Assembly (NCBI RefSeq): GCF_004786035.1
Contig: NZ_CP035088.1
Span: forward strand, 3,384,001 to 3,448,000
Length of the DNA stretch: 64,000 nucleotides
Direction of reading: 5' to 3'
DNA from: Pseudomonas viciae
GTDB lineage: Bacteria; Pseudomonadota; Gammaproteobacteria; Pseudomonadales; Pseudomonadaceae
Shown here: in pieces, positions 37,691-46,379 of the stretch
Numbering within the stretch: position 1 is the stretch's first letter
How the letters are laid out: each line of letters opens with the position of its first letter
Program-made: the position numbers and the translations under genes
The notes under the pieces: model-generated
The model's database searches: none
The model's input: the letters and a program-made list of their open reading frames with translations, nothing else
What the model was told of the DNA's origin: nothing

Positions 37691-40600
37691 CCTTTCAGCC
37701 TCCCCTGTCCATCGATCAGTTTCCGGGCCTTCTCAAGGCTCTCGGAACGCACCTGGCTTTCGCTGCTGCTCGTGACCTCCTTGCGCCCCCCGGTCATGCG
37801 ATAGCGCACCTGCCCCCCGGCACTCACGGTGAAGAATCGCGAAATCCGAATGCTCACTCTGAAGGTCCCGATAGCATCGATATCGCCGTTGTCCTGGTAA
37901 CTCAGGCGCAGGGTCACCGAGAGGTAGGCGCTGGCGATCCGCAGCACATCGACCACGCCGACGATGACCACCACCATCGATACAGTCAGCCCGCCGCCGG
38001 GCTGGCCGATCAGCTTGCGGTAGGTCAGTGCGACGTTGAGCGAAATCGATACCGTTCCCGACACGCCGCAGAAGGAAAACCCCAGCGAGCCCGAGCCGCC
38101 CGCCGCCGCATCCACCACCACCGCCAGTTCGTTCTTGAACGGCCGATAGTTCAGGTCGACGGTGAGCCAACCGCTGCCGCCGATGATGAATACCGAGAAC
38201 AGGAACGGTAGGTCGGCACGGGCCAGGGCGAAGCTGTTGCTGATGACAAAATCGGGAAACGCCAGCAGGCGGAATGCGTTGCTGATCTGGATGTTCTGCA
38301 CCCCGCTGGTGCCGAACATCATGCCCATGGGTGGCAGCGCGAACAGGTGCTCCACGCCGACGGGAATGCCGTTGTCCTTGATGATCTTGAGCCCGCCGAT
38401 CTCGTCGCCGAAGATCGACTGAAAAGTGTTCTGGATGAACTGGAAGCTCGGATTGAGGCGGATCTGGCGCGGGTCGAAATCGACTTTGAGGCCTCCGCTC
38501 TTGTCGAAGCGCACGGCCACTTGGCTTAGTGTAACCATGGACGTCCCGGCGACGACTGCATCGAAGTCGGTCAACAGTATCGCCGTGCCGCTTTGCTCGA
38601 CTTCGGCGCTGTCCTTCGAGGCCTCCAGGCGCACGACCGCGGAGATCCTCGTGTTGAGCAGGTCCAGGGACACCGGTCCGACGCTGAAAAGGGAGCGACG
38701 TTCGGGCAATGGCAGGTCGACATCGACCTGGACCCAGGCTCGCAGGTTCTTCTTGTCGAACTCATGGGTGACGCGGATGGCATCCTTAGCCGCGGCCGGT
38801 AGCGTGTAGCCGGGCAGGAGTTTACGCAGGTCGAGCCCAGCCAGGTTCTGCAGGACCTTGCCGATGTCCTGCTTCGACAGGTCGACCGGGATCAGGCGCT
38901 CACTGAGTCCGTCGATCTGCATGTCCAGGCCCAGTGCCTTGAGATCATCCCCCAGTCGACCGAACCAGGCATCGATCTGCGGCATGTCCACCCGGTCCTC
39001 GACCCAGCCGAAGAAGTACGGCGAATTCAGGCGCGAGAAGTCCAGGTTGGGCAATTCAGGCGTGGAGCCAAAGGCTGCCATGGCCCGCAGGATGTTGTTG
39101 GGGGCAGCCAGCAGGCCGCCCTCGCCCAGGCGGCCGACGGCGTCGATCACCCGGTCGCCGTAGCCTTCGACCAGGTTGCGGGTTGCGGCGAGGTCGTTGC
39201 ACAGGCCGCGGACGTCCTGGCCGAAGGTCTCGAACTTATTCAGCAGTGTCTTGTACTTTTCGTCATCACCCAGCATGTCGTCGAGGCTGGCGAACAGTTC
39301 CTTCTCTGCCTCTTTCAGACGATCTTTAAGAGGCAGCATTATGTCTGCAGTTTTCTGGACAAGTCGATCCCGCAATCCACTGATCCCGCTAGCCACGCTT
39401 CGGCAAGCTTCCAGGACTGCATCATTGACGCCCCCGAGCAGTGCAGCCGCGTTGTCCAGACTGCTGATCAATTCGTCGGTGCAAGTGTCAATCAGGTCGA
39501 TGGCCGCTTTGCGCCGATCCTCGATCGCCTGCGTGGTGTCGAACACCGAAGGCCCCACCCGGTCCAGAACCAGAACTACTGCCGGCAGGCCCTGCAGGCC
39601 CCTCACCAATTGCTCTACCAGCGCTTTACTGCCTAACGCTTCCTCCGCCTTGTTCACTTTTTCAAGGGTCGTCTCGATAACCCTTTCGAGCTCCTCATTC
39701 AACGGCCTGGTTTGGCCTGTAAGCCATTGTTCGCTGTCATCAATGGCTATCCTGGCCTGCTCAAAAAGATGGTCGGCCCATTTCCCTGCCTGCGGAAATA
39801 CCGCAAGCAATCTCTCGACCTCGGCCGGAACGGTAATCGACACCGAGGCCAGCGCTGCGTCGAACGCTTGGAGCAAATCATCGACGACGTCGGAAACCGC
39901 CTTCTTCAGATCGCCACTCAGGGTACTCGCCTCCGTTTTCAGACGCTCCCGCGCATCCACCAGATGGGCGACGATTGCCACTGCCTCTTGCGAGAGTAGT
40001 TCACCCGGTACAGCCAGTTTCTCGGAAACCGTTCTGGCGTTGTCCAGCCCTTCGCCAATCGACTTCAGTGCGCTGCGGATCGGTTTGAGCGCCTCGACCC
40101 GCTCGGGGGTCGTCTCGATTTTCAGCAGTACGTTCTCGACGTTCGCCACGTATGCCGTCACGACGGCTGCGTCAGGCAAAACGTTTTTCACGCTAGCAAA
40201 GAACCGGGCCAACAATTGCAGTTGCATTGCCCCCTTGAGGGCCTGTTCGATCACCCGGGTAGCGACCGCCCCGATACGCTGGGCAAAGTCGTCGAGTTCC
40301 ACGGACAGACGCTGCCGGGCACTGTTGAGTTCTCCCTGAAGCACCTCGCTCGTGCGCGTCAGCGCACGAGCGATCTGTTGCTCCAGATCTTGCCCACGGC
40401 TGGCTGACCAAGGTTTAGCCTGGTCGATAGTCTTGCTCAGGGCATCGACTTCGGCGCGTGCCCGGTCAAACCCGTCATGCCCGGCAGCTATCGCCCCGTT
40501 GACGGTGAGACGGGTGATTTCGATACCGCGCCGCAACTTGCCCAGTTCTGCCGTTGTTGACTCGAACAGGGGCAGCAGCAGCTTTTTCAGTTCCCTTTGC

Positions 40601-43600
40601 AGGTACAAGTCAAAGTCACTACGGAGGGCGAACTCGCCGGGTAACGCCCGGGACAGCATCTGAATCTGTTCCTGCCGCCAGGCATCCAGTTCCTGAACCA
40701 TGGCCATGCGCCTGGCCGTGATTGCGCTGCCGAGGTTCTTCTGCAAGGCCGCACAGGGCAAAGGTACCGAACCGTCCAGTTGCTCGAATTGCTTTTCTAG
40801 GCTCTTGAAGGCTGTGTCGCAACCGGCTTTCAGATTATCGAAGTGCTGCTGAATGCCGCTTTTGACGATGGCATCCGGTGATGCCGCAGCACCCAGCGCA
40901 ACCAGGCGCGCCTTCAGGGCGCCCAGTTCCGCAGCATCCGCCGGACGTTTCGCCGGCAGATCGCCAACACTCGCCAGGCAGCTGGACAACTCCCTCAATG
41001 GCCCCGTAACCACTTTCCCCTTACTCAGCACCCCTTCGAACAATTCCTTGGTAAGGTCACCTTGCTTCAGGGCAGTAGGCAACTTATCCAGCAGTATCCG
41101 TGCAGAGTTCTCCGGCAGGTTCTGCGGACTTTCCTGTCGCCCGGCACGCATGAAGGTCAGCGTTTCCAGCCCGACATACACCGGTTTGTCGGCCCGTCCG
41201 GCATTGATCGTGGTGCGTTGCGCCGCCGGCGCCAGGCGCCAGGTGAACCGGGCGAAGCCTGCCGGCACCGTGGCCGTGGCGTCAGCGTGCCGGGGCGGCG
41301 GCAGGTCGGTGTAATCGATGCCCCGATGCACGGCCCAGGCGTTGGTGTCGTCGGTTTGCCCCGGGGTGGTATCGGCAAAGAAGTACAGGTTGTCGGGGTT
41401 GAGGCACTCCTGGGCAGCCCGCGGATCGTCGCCATCGCCTTCGGCAGCAGTGACGAAAGCGACGTCAGGCATTGCATAAACCTGCGGCCGCTGCCTGGCG
41501 GCATGGCGGTTCCACAGCGGGACGATCCAGCCACTGGTGCCCACGTCTTCGGCCCAGAAGCTGTCCACCGGAATGATCCGCTTGTTGAAGCGCAACGCCC
41601 TCAGGAAACTGCTGGTGTGCGCCGCGGCGGTGGGCATGTCCGGATACTGACGCTCCGGCTCGAGGATCTCGATGTATTCGCTGATCTTGCGCAGCACCGG
41701 CCGGCGGGTTCGGGTTCCCAGCCCGCCCTCGGGGGTGAACTGCGCGGAAGGGTTGACCGTGCGTTCGTACACCACCACATGCTTGGCACGGTGCCAGAAC
41801 ACCGCGATGCGACCGAGCACTTCGACCTTCTGGCGCTGGACGAAGCCGCCGCGGGTCTCGCTGATGATCGACACGCGATTGTTGTTGAACTTGACCGTCT
41901 GGTCGGCATCACCGCCGAGGGGCGACAAAGCGATGCTCTCGATCGAACCACCGCTGGCCCGTGGCTGGGTCAGGACCAGCCGCAGTACGTTGGCTGACTC
42001 GATCGGCCACAGCGCGCCCCCGGACAATCCGTTCGGATGCAGGCGCGGCGACAGCTCGGGCACTACCTGGACTGGCGTGCCCGGCGTCCTGTCCAAGTCG
42101 ACCGGTGCCTCCAGCGCTGCCACGGCCGCTCGGTGCAGTGCCGTCGTGCGCAAGGCGAAACACGCGCCAGCGCTGAAGCGCACTGGCGCGAACTGCAGCC
42201 GCTGCGCAGGATCGTCAGCCCACAGCTCGAGGCGCTGCGGGCGAGTCTGCAGCGACTTGTGCAACAGGTTCCAGCGGTCTTGTTCACGCCCCTCGTAGGG
42301 CGGCACCGGGCGCCCGGTCAGCGCCTCGATTTCTGCGACCCGGGTGCGCCGCGCAGCGCCCTGTTCCAGTTTTGGCGTCACGCCGAAGGCCAGGCCGTAG
42401 AGGAATTCCCCATGCAGCGAGGTCAGCGCGCACCCCAGACCCAGCTCGCCACGCTGGCTGAACAGATCGGCCGCGGCCCACTCAGGCAGCACGTAGTTGC
42501 GCTCCACATCCGCCGGCCGAATCCACAGGTGGGCGGCGGGCGTCAGGCGGAATTCGACGGCGCGCCGGTATGACTGGGTGACTGTCGGGTCCTGGCTTGC
42601 GTCGATCGGGCGAACGAACCCGTTGGCGGTGAATTCCGTCCCGACATTGGCATCCTGCAGTTCAAGCCGGCGCGGCTTGTCCATGCTCTCGCCGATTACC
42701 TGTGGGGGCAGCACATAGTGGTAGAGCCCGTTGGACTGCCTGAACTTCCAGCCCCGGTCATCGCTGTCGTAGCTGGCGATGGTCGCACTATCTACGCCAC
42801 TGAGCATGTCCAGCGGTGTGGAATAGAAACGCTGGATCGTGAAGGGTTGCTCGCCTATCAACAGGCTCTTTTGCGCCCCTGAATTGCTCTGGATGTCTTC
42901 ATCCAGATTGGCCTGCAGGCGCCATTGGCGATCGCCGCGGATCTCTTCGGTGCACTTGAGCAGGTATTGGCCGCTGCCGGCCTTGGCACCCGGTTCGCGA
43001 TACAGCAATGGCTGGGCACGCCCGCTGCGGTCGCCGCGCAGGACGTCCACGGCCAGCGGTTCGACCCTCGCGACGGCGAGCTTCAGGAGCACCTTGATGC
43101 CTAGCATTGCGGCGGTACCGCTGACGCCTGGACCGTCGCGCAGCCGCATACGGATCGACGTCGAATCGACAAATACAGGCTTGTCGTGGATAAGTTCCAG
43201 ACCGCCCAGTAAGGCAATGAGGGGCATTTTGCCGACGAGATTTTCGGTTTGTACCAGTTTTAGACGGATGCCGCGAAGGTCGTCTTCATCATCGCCTGTC
43301 TCATGGGACAGGTAGCATCCCAACGGCATGGGTTGCCGATGCAATGAAGGCCAACTGACCCGTAATGGTATACGCGTCTGCATTTCGGCCTTTGCGCGGT
43401 CATTGAAGACACTCGTATCTTCGGGATTGGCCAACATCGCCGACCAGATCCACGGTTTCTCATCGAGTTCAACCATGCCATCGGACAGGAGACCGCTGCG
43501 ACACTTGGCGTACAGCCCGAAATGCATCGGCCCATTGCCTGACGGGGTCGCCACTTCAAGCTTTGGCAGGCTCGACTGGGGCTGGTCAGGCGCTAACTGG

Positions 43601-44940
43601 TGCAACGAAAACCGTGCACGGTTCATGGAGGAAATGGAGGCATGGATCAGTTCAAGAAAGTCAGTGCCCTGAATTCTGGGGGCAAAGTTGCCGCTCACTT
43701 TCCCTAAATCATTGGAGTTGTACTCCGTGATACCGCCAATGCTCACCTGCACGGAGATTTCGTGCTTTTCGCTCCAGACGTCAGTGACCGTCCCGGTCAT
43801 GACCACGGTGATATGCAACTGCTTGCCAAAGCTGAGCCAGGTACCATCCATGCCTTCAGCGCGCAGCTCGATAAGGTTGCTTCTGACCCTGATATCCGAG
43901 GCCATGTCCTTACCCGAAGATGGGAGCTGGGAATTCAAAGCGAATCGTTGTTCGATGCGATAACCGGGGCGGTCTCTTTCCCCTGAACTTCTGATCGCAA
44001 CGCCGAGCGCGGGCAACAGCGCCCCGATGTCGCCCTCTTCGAAGCGAACGTCGAACGCAGCACTGTCGGGAGGGGGACGCACACCCAGAACGGGTAGCAG
44101 ATGCCCCAGGATCGATTTCGCAGAGGGCCAATAATCCGGTTTTCTGATTTCGACCCAGGACTCTACGTTCCTGTTTTTTGGCCAGGTGTCCCAGGCGAAG
44201 CCGAATCGGCCAATAGCCTTCATCGAAGGTGGTCGCAACGAGCTGAATGAAACGCCCTGCTCCCCAACGCTTCCGGTGGAGCGATCCTGGCGACCGAACG
44301 CCATGTTCTCCACGAGCAAGGGTTGCGCAATCGGTGTGAAACCGGACACGGCCTCCCTGGAGTGATACAACGCGGAAAACGCGACAAATGCTCGTCCTGC
44401 CTTGAACTGCTCATCATCCTGGGGTGACAGTAGCGGCAGCGCCAGGTCGAACCGCAACAGGGGATTTTTGTCCTGACCAATCAGTACCCGGCTCTTGTAG
44501 TGACTCGCTGAAACTGAAGGAAAGTGCTCTCGGACCAAGGCGACCCGCAGATCCAGTTCCTGTTGAAATGCCCCCGCCTGGTCTTTGCGCACAGCGTACT
44601 GCTCGAATACCTGCACGCCTTCGAATGCCAGCACGACACCCGATTGATCGAAACGCCACGCATGAGTCTTGTCGGCGGCATTTTTCAGCGCAGTCTTGGC
44701 AGCATCCGTGGTCTTCGGTAAGGGTGGGATGTCGCCCAGGGAGGTCGTGAATTCGAGATCCGACTTCCAGGTGTCCCTGGGCACCCAGCGCGCGCACCCC
44801 ACCATTGCGGCTTTCTCGGCATCGAGAACGTAATGAATCTCGAGCACCCCCTGCACTGCCGGTTCGTCGGGCTCGACGGACTTCAACGGCGGCCAGGCGA
44901 AAGTACCGAAACAACGAAACGCCAGAAAACGGTCAGACAT
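37687..44940 (-). CDS. Giant protein of unknown function with long coiled-coil core, 2417 aa
   Basis: Not recognised. The ATG at 44940 is chosen because AGGGAGGTGG lies directly upstream and the N-terminus MSDRFLAFRCFGTFAWPP then looks natural; the open frame extends to 45114. Residues 1-1300 appear beta-rich and globular. Residues about 1340-1960 are a long helical, coiled-coil-prone region with regular Leu/Ala/Glu heptads (ELKKLLLPLFESTTAEL, LKDRLKEAEKELFASLDDML). The last 400 residues are again strand-rich and include very hydrophobic strands (GGGLTVSMVVVIVGVVDVL), ending in a polar tail. A beta-coil-beta layout with hydrophobic C-terminal strands recalls pore-forming or membrane-bridging proteins, but this is only an analogy. 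It is the first gene of the module 2 operon. Confidence 0.8.
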   Translation of the reverse strand: MSDRFLAFRCFGTFAWPPLKSVEPDEPAVQGVLEIHYVLDAEKAAMVGCARWVPRDTWKSDLEFTTSLGDIPPLPKTTDAAKTALKNAADKTHAWRFDQSGVVLAFEGVQVFEQYAVRKDQAGAFQQELDLRVALVREHFPSVSASHYKSRVLIGQDKNPLLRFDLALPLLSPQDDEQFKAGRAFVAFSALYHSREAVSGFTPIAQPLLVENMAFGRQDRSTGSVGEQGVSFSSLRPPSMKAIGRFGFAWDTWPKNRNVESWVEIRKPDYWPSAKSILGHLLPVLGVRPPPDSAAFDVRFEEGDIGALLPALGVAIRSSGERDRPGYRIEQRFALNSQLPSSGKDMASDIRVRSNLIELRAEGMDGTWLSFGKQLHITVVMTGTVTDVWSEKHEISVQVSIGGITEYNSNDLGKVSGNFAPRIQGTDFLELIHASISSMNRARFSLHQLAPDQPQSSLPKLEVATPSGNGPMHFGLYAKCRSGLLSDGMVELDEKPWIWSAMLANPEDTSVFNDRAKAEMQTRIPLRVSWPSLHRQPMPLGCYLSHETGDDEDDLRGIRLKLVQTENLVGKMPLIALLGGLELIHDKPVFVDSTSIRMRLRDGPGVSGTAAMLGIKVLLKLAVARVEPLAVDVLRGDRSGRAQPLLYREPGAKAGSGQYLLKCTEEIRGDRQWRLQANLDEDIQSNSGAQKSLLIGEQPFTIQRFYSTPLDMLSGVDSATIASYDSDDRGWKFRQSNGLYHYVLPPQVIGESMDKPRRLELQDANVGTEFTANGFVRPIDASQDPTVTQSYRRAVEFRLTPAAHLWIRPADVERNYVLPEWAAADLFSQRGELGLGCALTSLHGEFLYGLAFGVTPKLEQGAARRTRVAEIEALTGRPVPPYEGREQDRWNLLHKSLQTRPQRLELWADDPAQRLQFAPVRFSAGACFALRTTALHRAAVAALEAPVDLDRTPGTPVQVVPELSPRLHPNGLSGGALWPIESANVLRLVLTQPRASGGSIESIALSPLGGDADQTVKFNNNRVSIISETRGGFVQRQKVEVLGRIAVFWHRAKHVVVYERTVNPSAQFTPEGGLGTRTRRPVLRKISEYIEILEPERQYPDMPTAAAHTSSFLRALRFNKRIIPVDSFWAEDVGTSGWIVPLWNRHAARQRPQVYAMPDVAFVTAAEGDGDDPRAAQECLNPDNLYFFADTTPGQTDDTNAWAVHRGIDYTDLPPPRHADATATVPAGFARFTWRLAPAAQRTTINAGRADKPVYVGLETLTFMRAGRQESPQNLPENSARILLDKLPTALKQGDLTKELFEGVLSKGKVVTGPLRELSSCLASVGDLPAKRPADAAELGALKARLVALGAAASPDAIVKSGIQQHFDNLKAGCDTAFKSLEKQFEQLDGSVPLPCAALQKNLGSAITARRMAMVQELDAWRQEQIQMLSRALPGEFALRSDFDLYLQRELKKLLLPLFESTTAELGKLRRGIEITRLTVNGAIAAGHDGFDRARAEVDALSKTIDQAKPWSASRGQDLEQQIARALTRTSEVLQGELNSARQRLSVELDDFAQRIGAVATRVIEQALKGAMQLQLLARFFASVKNVLPDAAVVTAYVANVENVLLKIETTPERVEALKPIRSALKSIGEGLDNARTVSEKLAVPGELLSQEAVAIVAHLVDARERLKTEASTLSGDLKKAVSDVVDDLLQAFDAALASVSITVPAEVERLLAVFPQAGKWADHLFEQARIAIDDSEQWLTGQTRPLNEELERVIETTLEKVNKAEEALGSKALVEQLVRGLQGLPAVVLVLDRVGPSVFDTTQAIEDRRKAAIDLIDTCTDELISSLDNAAALLGGVNDAVLEACRSVASGISGLRDRLVQKTADIMLPLKDRLKEAEKELFASLDDMLGDDEKYKTLLNKFETFGQDVRGLCNDLAATRNLVEGYGDRVIDAVGRLGEGGLLAAPNNILRAMAAFGSTPELPNLDFSRLNSPYFFGWVEDRVDMPQIDAWFGRLGDDLKALGLDMQIDGLSERLIPVDLSKQDIGKVLQNLAGLDLRKLLPGYTLPAAAKDAIRVTHEFDKKNLRAWVQVDVDLPLPERRSLFSVGPVSLDLLNTRISAVVRLEASKDSAEVEQSGTAILLTDFDAVVAGTSMVTLSQVAVRFDKSGGLKVDFDPRQIRLNPSFQFIQNTFQSIFGDEIGGLKIIKDNGIPVGVEHLFALPPMGMMFGTSGVQNIQISNAFRLLAFPDFVISNSFALARADLPFLFSVFIIGGSGWLTVDLNYRPFKNELAVVVDAAAGGSGSLGFSFCGVSGTVSISLNVALTYRKLIGQPGGGLTVSMVVVIVGVVDVLRIASAYLSVTLRLSYQDNGDIDAIGTFRVSIRISRFFTVSAGGQVRYRMTGGRKEVTSSSESQVRSESLEKARKLIDGQGRLKG

Positions 44941-45126
44941 TGTCCACCTCCCTGTGAGCCCGTGCATTTGCCAGAGAACGGCGTGTTCGGGTGCCTCGGC
45001 TGTTTGCAGGAACAGACGCTGCATTGATAGCAATATGCTAGTCGTCGTTTTGTTTCGCGCTATGCATGCAAACAAATTTTTTTTGGCTACATTCCCTGAA
45101 CGTATCAACTTCAAAGGAATGTTCTC
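44941..45126. promoter_or_regulatory. Divergent promoter region of module 2
   Basis: These 186 bp separate the giant-protein operon (minus) from the 196-aa gene (plus). The right half is AT-rich (around 45030-45110, including a run of A then T near 45070). Ribosome binding sites are clear at both ends: AGGGAGG for the operon and AAAGGAA for the plus gene. Promoters for both directions must lie here. Confidence 0.5.
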
Positions 45127-45717
45127 GTGGCCAACAGCGTCTCTGTAAAACTAACCATCGGTATTCCCAGCGAAGCCGTCTATTACCTTACCTATGCCTT
45201 CAGTGGCGGCACCAAGTGCAGCCCGAGTGCGACGCTGGATCTGGATCAGGCGGGCCCGACTTCTTTGAAACTTCCCGAGTTGGCCTGGGGCTCCACGCGC
45301 GAGTACGCCAGTGGCGATGTATTGACTATTCCCGGAAAACCGGACTGGTTCCGCTCCCTCCGCCCGGGTGCGAAGCCAACCGGGACAGCTACCCTGGCGC
45401 GAACGGCGGACAACCTGAATGTGGGCTGGACGTCTTTCGACGGCGCCAGCCATGCGGTGAAATTTATCGTCGACGGGGGCAACCCGATGATGCCCGTGGC
45501 ACCCCATATCGATGCCGCGATCCTTGTCGGTCTGCGCAAGGCCGGCGGTGGCGTGCAGTTCAGTGTCGACGGCATACATGACGGATTTCCCAACTACACG
45601 CTGCAGATTAATGGCAAAACGGTCTACGAGTGGGATGCCGTAAAACAGGGTGAAGATCCATCTGCCCTGGGAGGTACAGGCGATCAAAGTATAAAGATCG
45701 CCTGGAAGACACTATGA
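45127..45717 (+). CDS. Beta-rich small protein, divergent partner of the giant-protein operon, 196 aa
   Basis: The product starts at a GTG (45127) with AAAGGAA about 6 nt upstream. It lacks a signal peptide and looks like two small beta-domains. The first spans about residues 1-100 (SVKLTIGIPSEAVYYLTYAF, TATLARTADNLNVGW). The second has a C-terminal motif, HDGFPNYTLQINGKTVYEWD, followed by GGTGDQSIKIAWKTL. The HDGFPxYxxxING motif seems familiar to me from short domains attached to other uncharacterised proteins, but I cannot name the family. Its position divergent from the giant genes and inside the same repeat-bounded module suggests a linked function, for example a binding or secreted partner. 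Confidence 0.7.
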   Translation: MANSVSVKLTIGIPSEAVYYLTYAFSGGTKCSPSATLDLDQAGPTSLKLPELAWGSTREYASGDVLTIPGKPDWFRSLRPGAKPTGTATLARTADNLNVGWTSFDGASHAVKFIVDGGNPMMPVAPHIDAAILVGLRKAGGGVQFSVDGIHDGFPNYTLQINGKTVYEWDAVKQGEDPSALGGTGDQSIKIAWKTL

Positions 45718-45814
45718 CGATCTGATGGTCGAACTCGAGATTGCGCCCGGAAATTGCTTGAACTTGGCTGGAGATTATTCAATTTGCAGAGATGTATGCC
45801 GTTCGAATGGCCTC

Positions 45815-45973
45815 TGGCGACCCTGAGAGCCTTTAGGTTTCGTCGGGCAGGCTGTTTAGCTGATCATTTCTGGCTTTTCATAGGCCATGGAGATCCATTT
45901 ACTTCCAGACGATTGCTACATTGGGGGCATATCTGAGGGCATGCTTTGGATGGTTTGAAAAGGATGCCCCCAG
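45815..45973 (+). repeat. att-like direct repeat, copy C (module 2 / module 3 junction)
   Basis: The core is shortened on the left (begins TGGCGACCCTGAGAGCC at 45815; last bases CTTTAG at 45831-45836). The right-hand tail is full, with GGCAGGCTGTTTAGCTGATC, then TTGGGGGCATATCTGAGGG, and the closing GGATGCCCCCAG at 45962-45973. The left-hand sequence found in copies B and D is missing, so the right end of module 2 has been altered. Between here and 46379 I see no gene; 45974-46379 must hold the promoter of the next gene. Confidence 0.85.
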
Positions 45974-46379
45974 CCTAAAGCCAAGCAGGTTGTTGGATGG
46001 GGATAGCTCCAACTGAATTTCTGCGATTCGATAGACCGGCCTGAGGCTTTCAGCGAAACGGTGGACATTGCAACCGATGAACAAACAACACTACCTCCGT
46101 AAAGACTCGTTTTCCAATGTAGTAACTAATCATTAATAATCATGCACTTACTTAGCAATATCGCGTTAGCTCTGCCCGAGTAACTCAAGATTGGAGGGGG
46201 CTGACACTTTCCATGCGCTAGATCCAAGGGCTAGGCTCTGGGTGGCAACATTCATAGATAGCACGGCGCATTTTCCTTCAGTGCTCACCTATCAATGCAT
46301 ACGCTAGTTCATTCTGACACCTGCGAGGATTGTTTGGCAGATTCAGCCGCTAATTTCAAAGCTAATGCATAGGGACCTG

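Noticed and set aside
45815..45973. Insertion sequence ends
   Set aside because: The repeats are direct, not inverted, and no transposase gene lies between any pair apart from the scrap at 61153.
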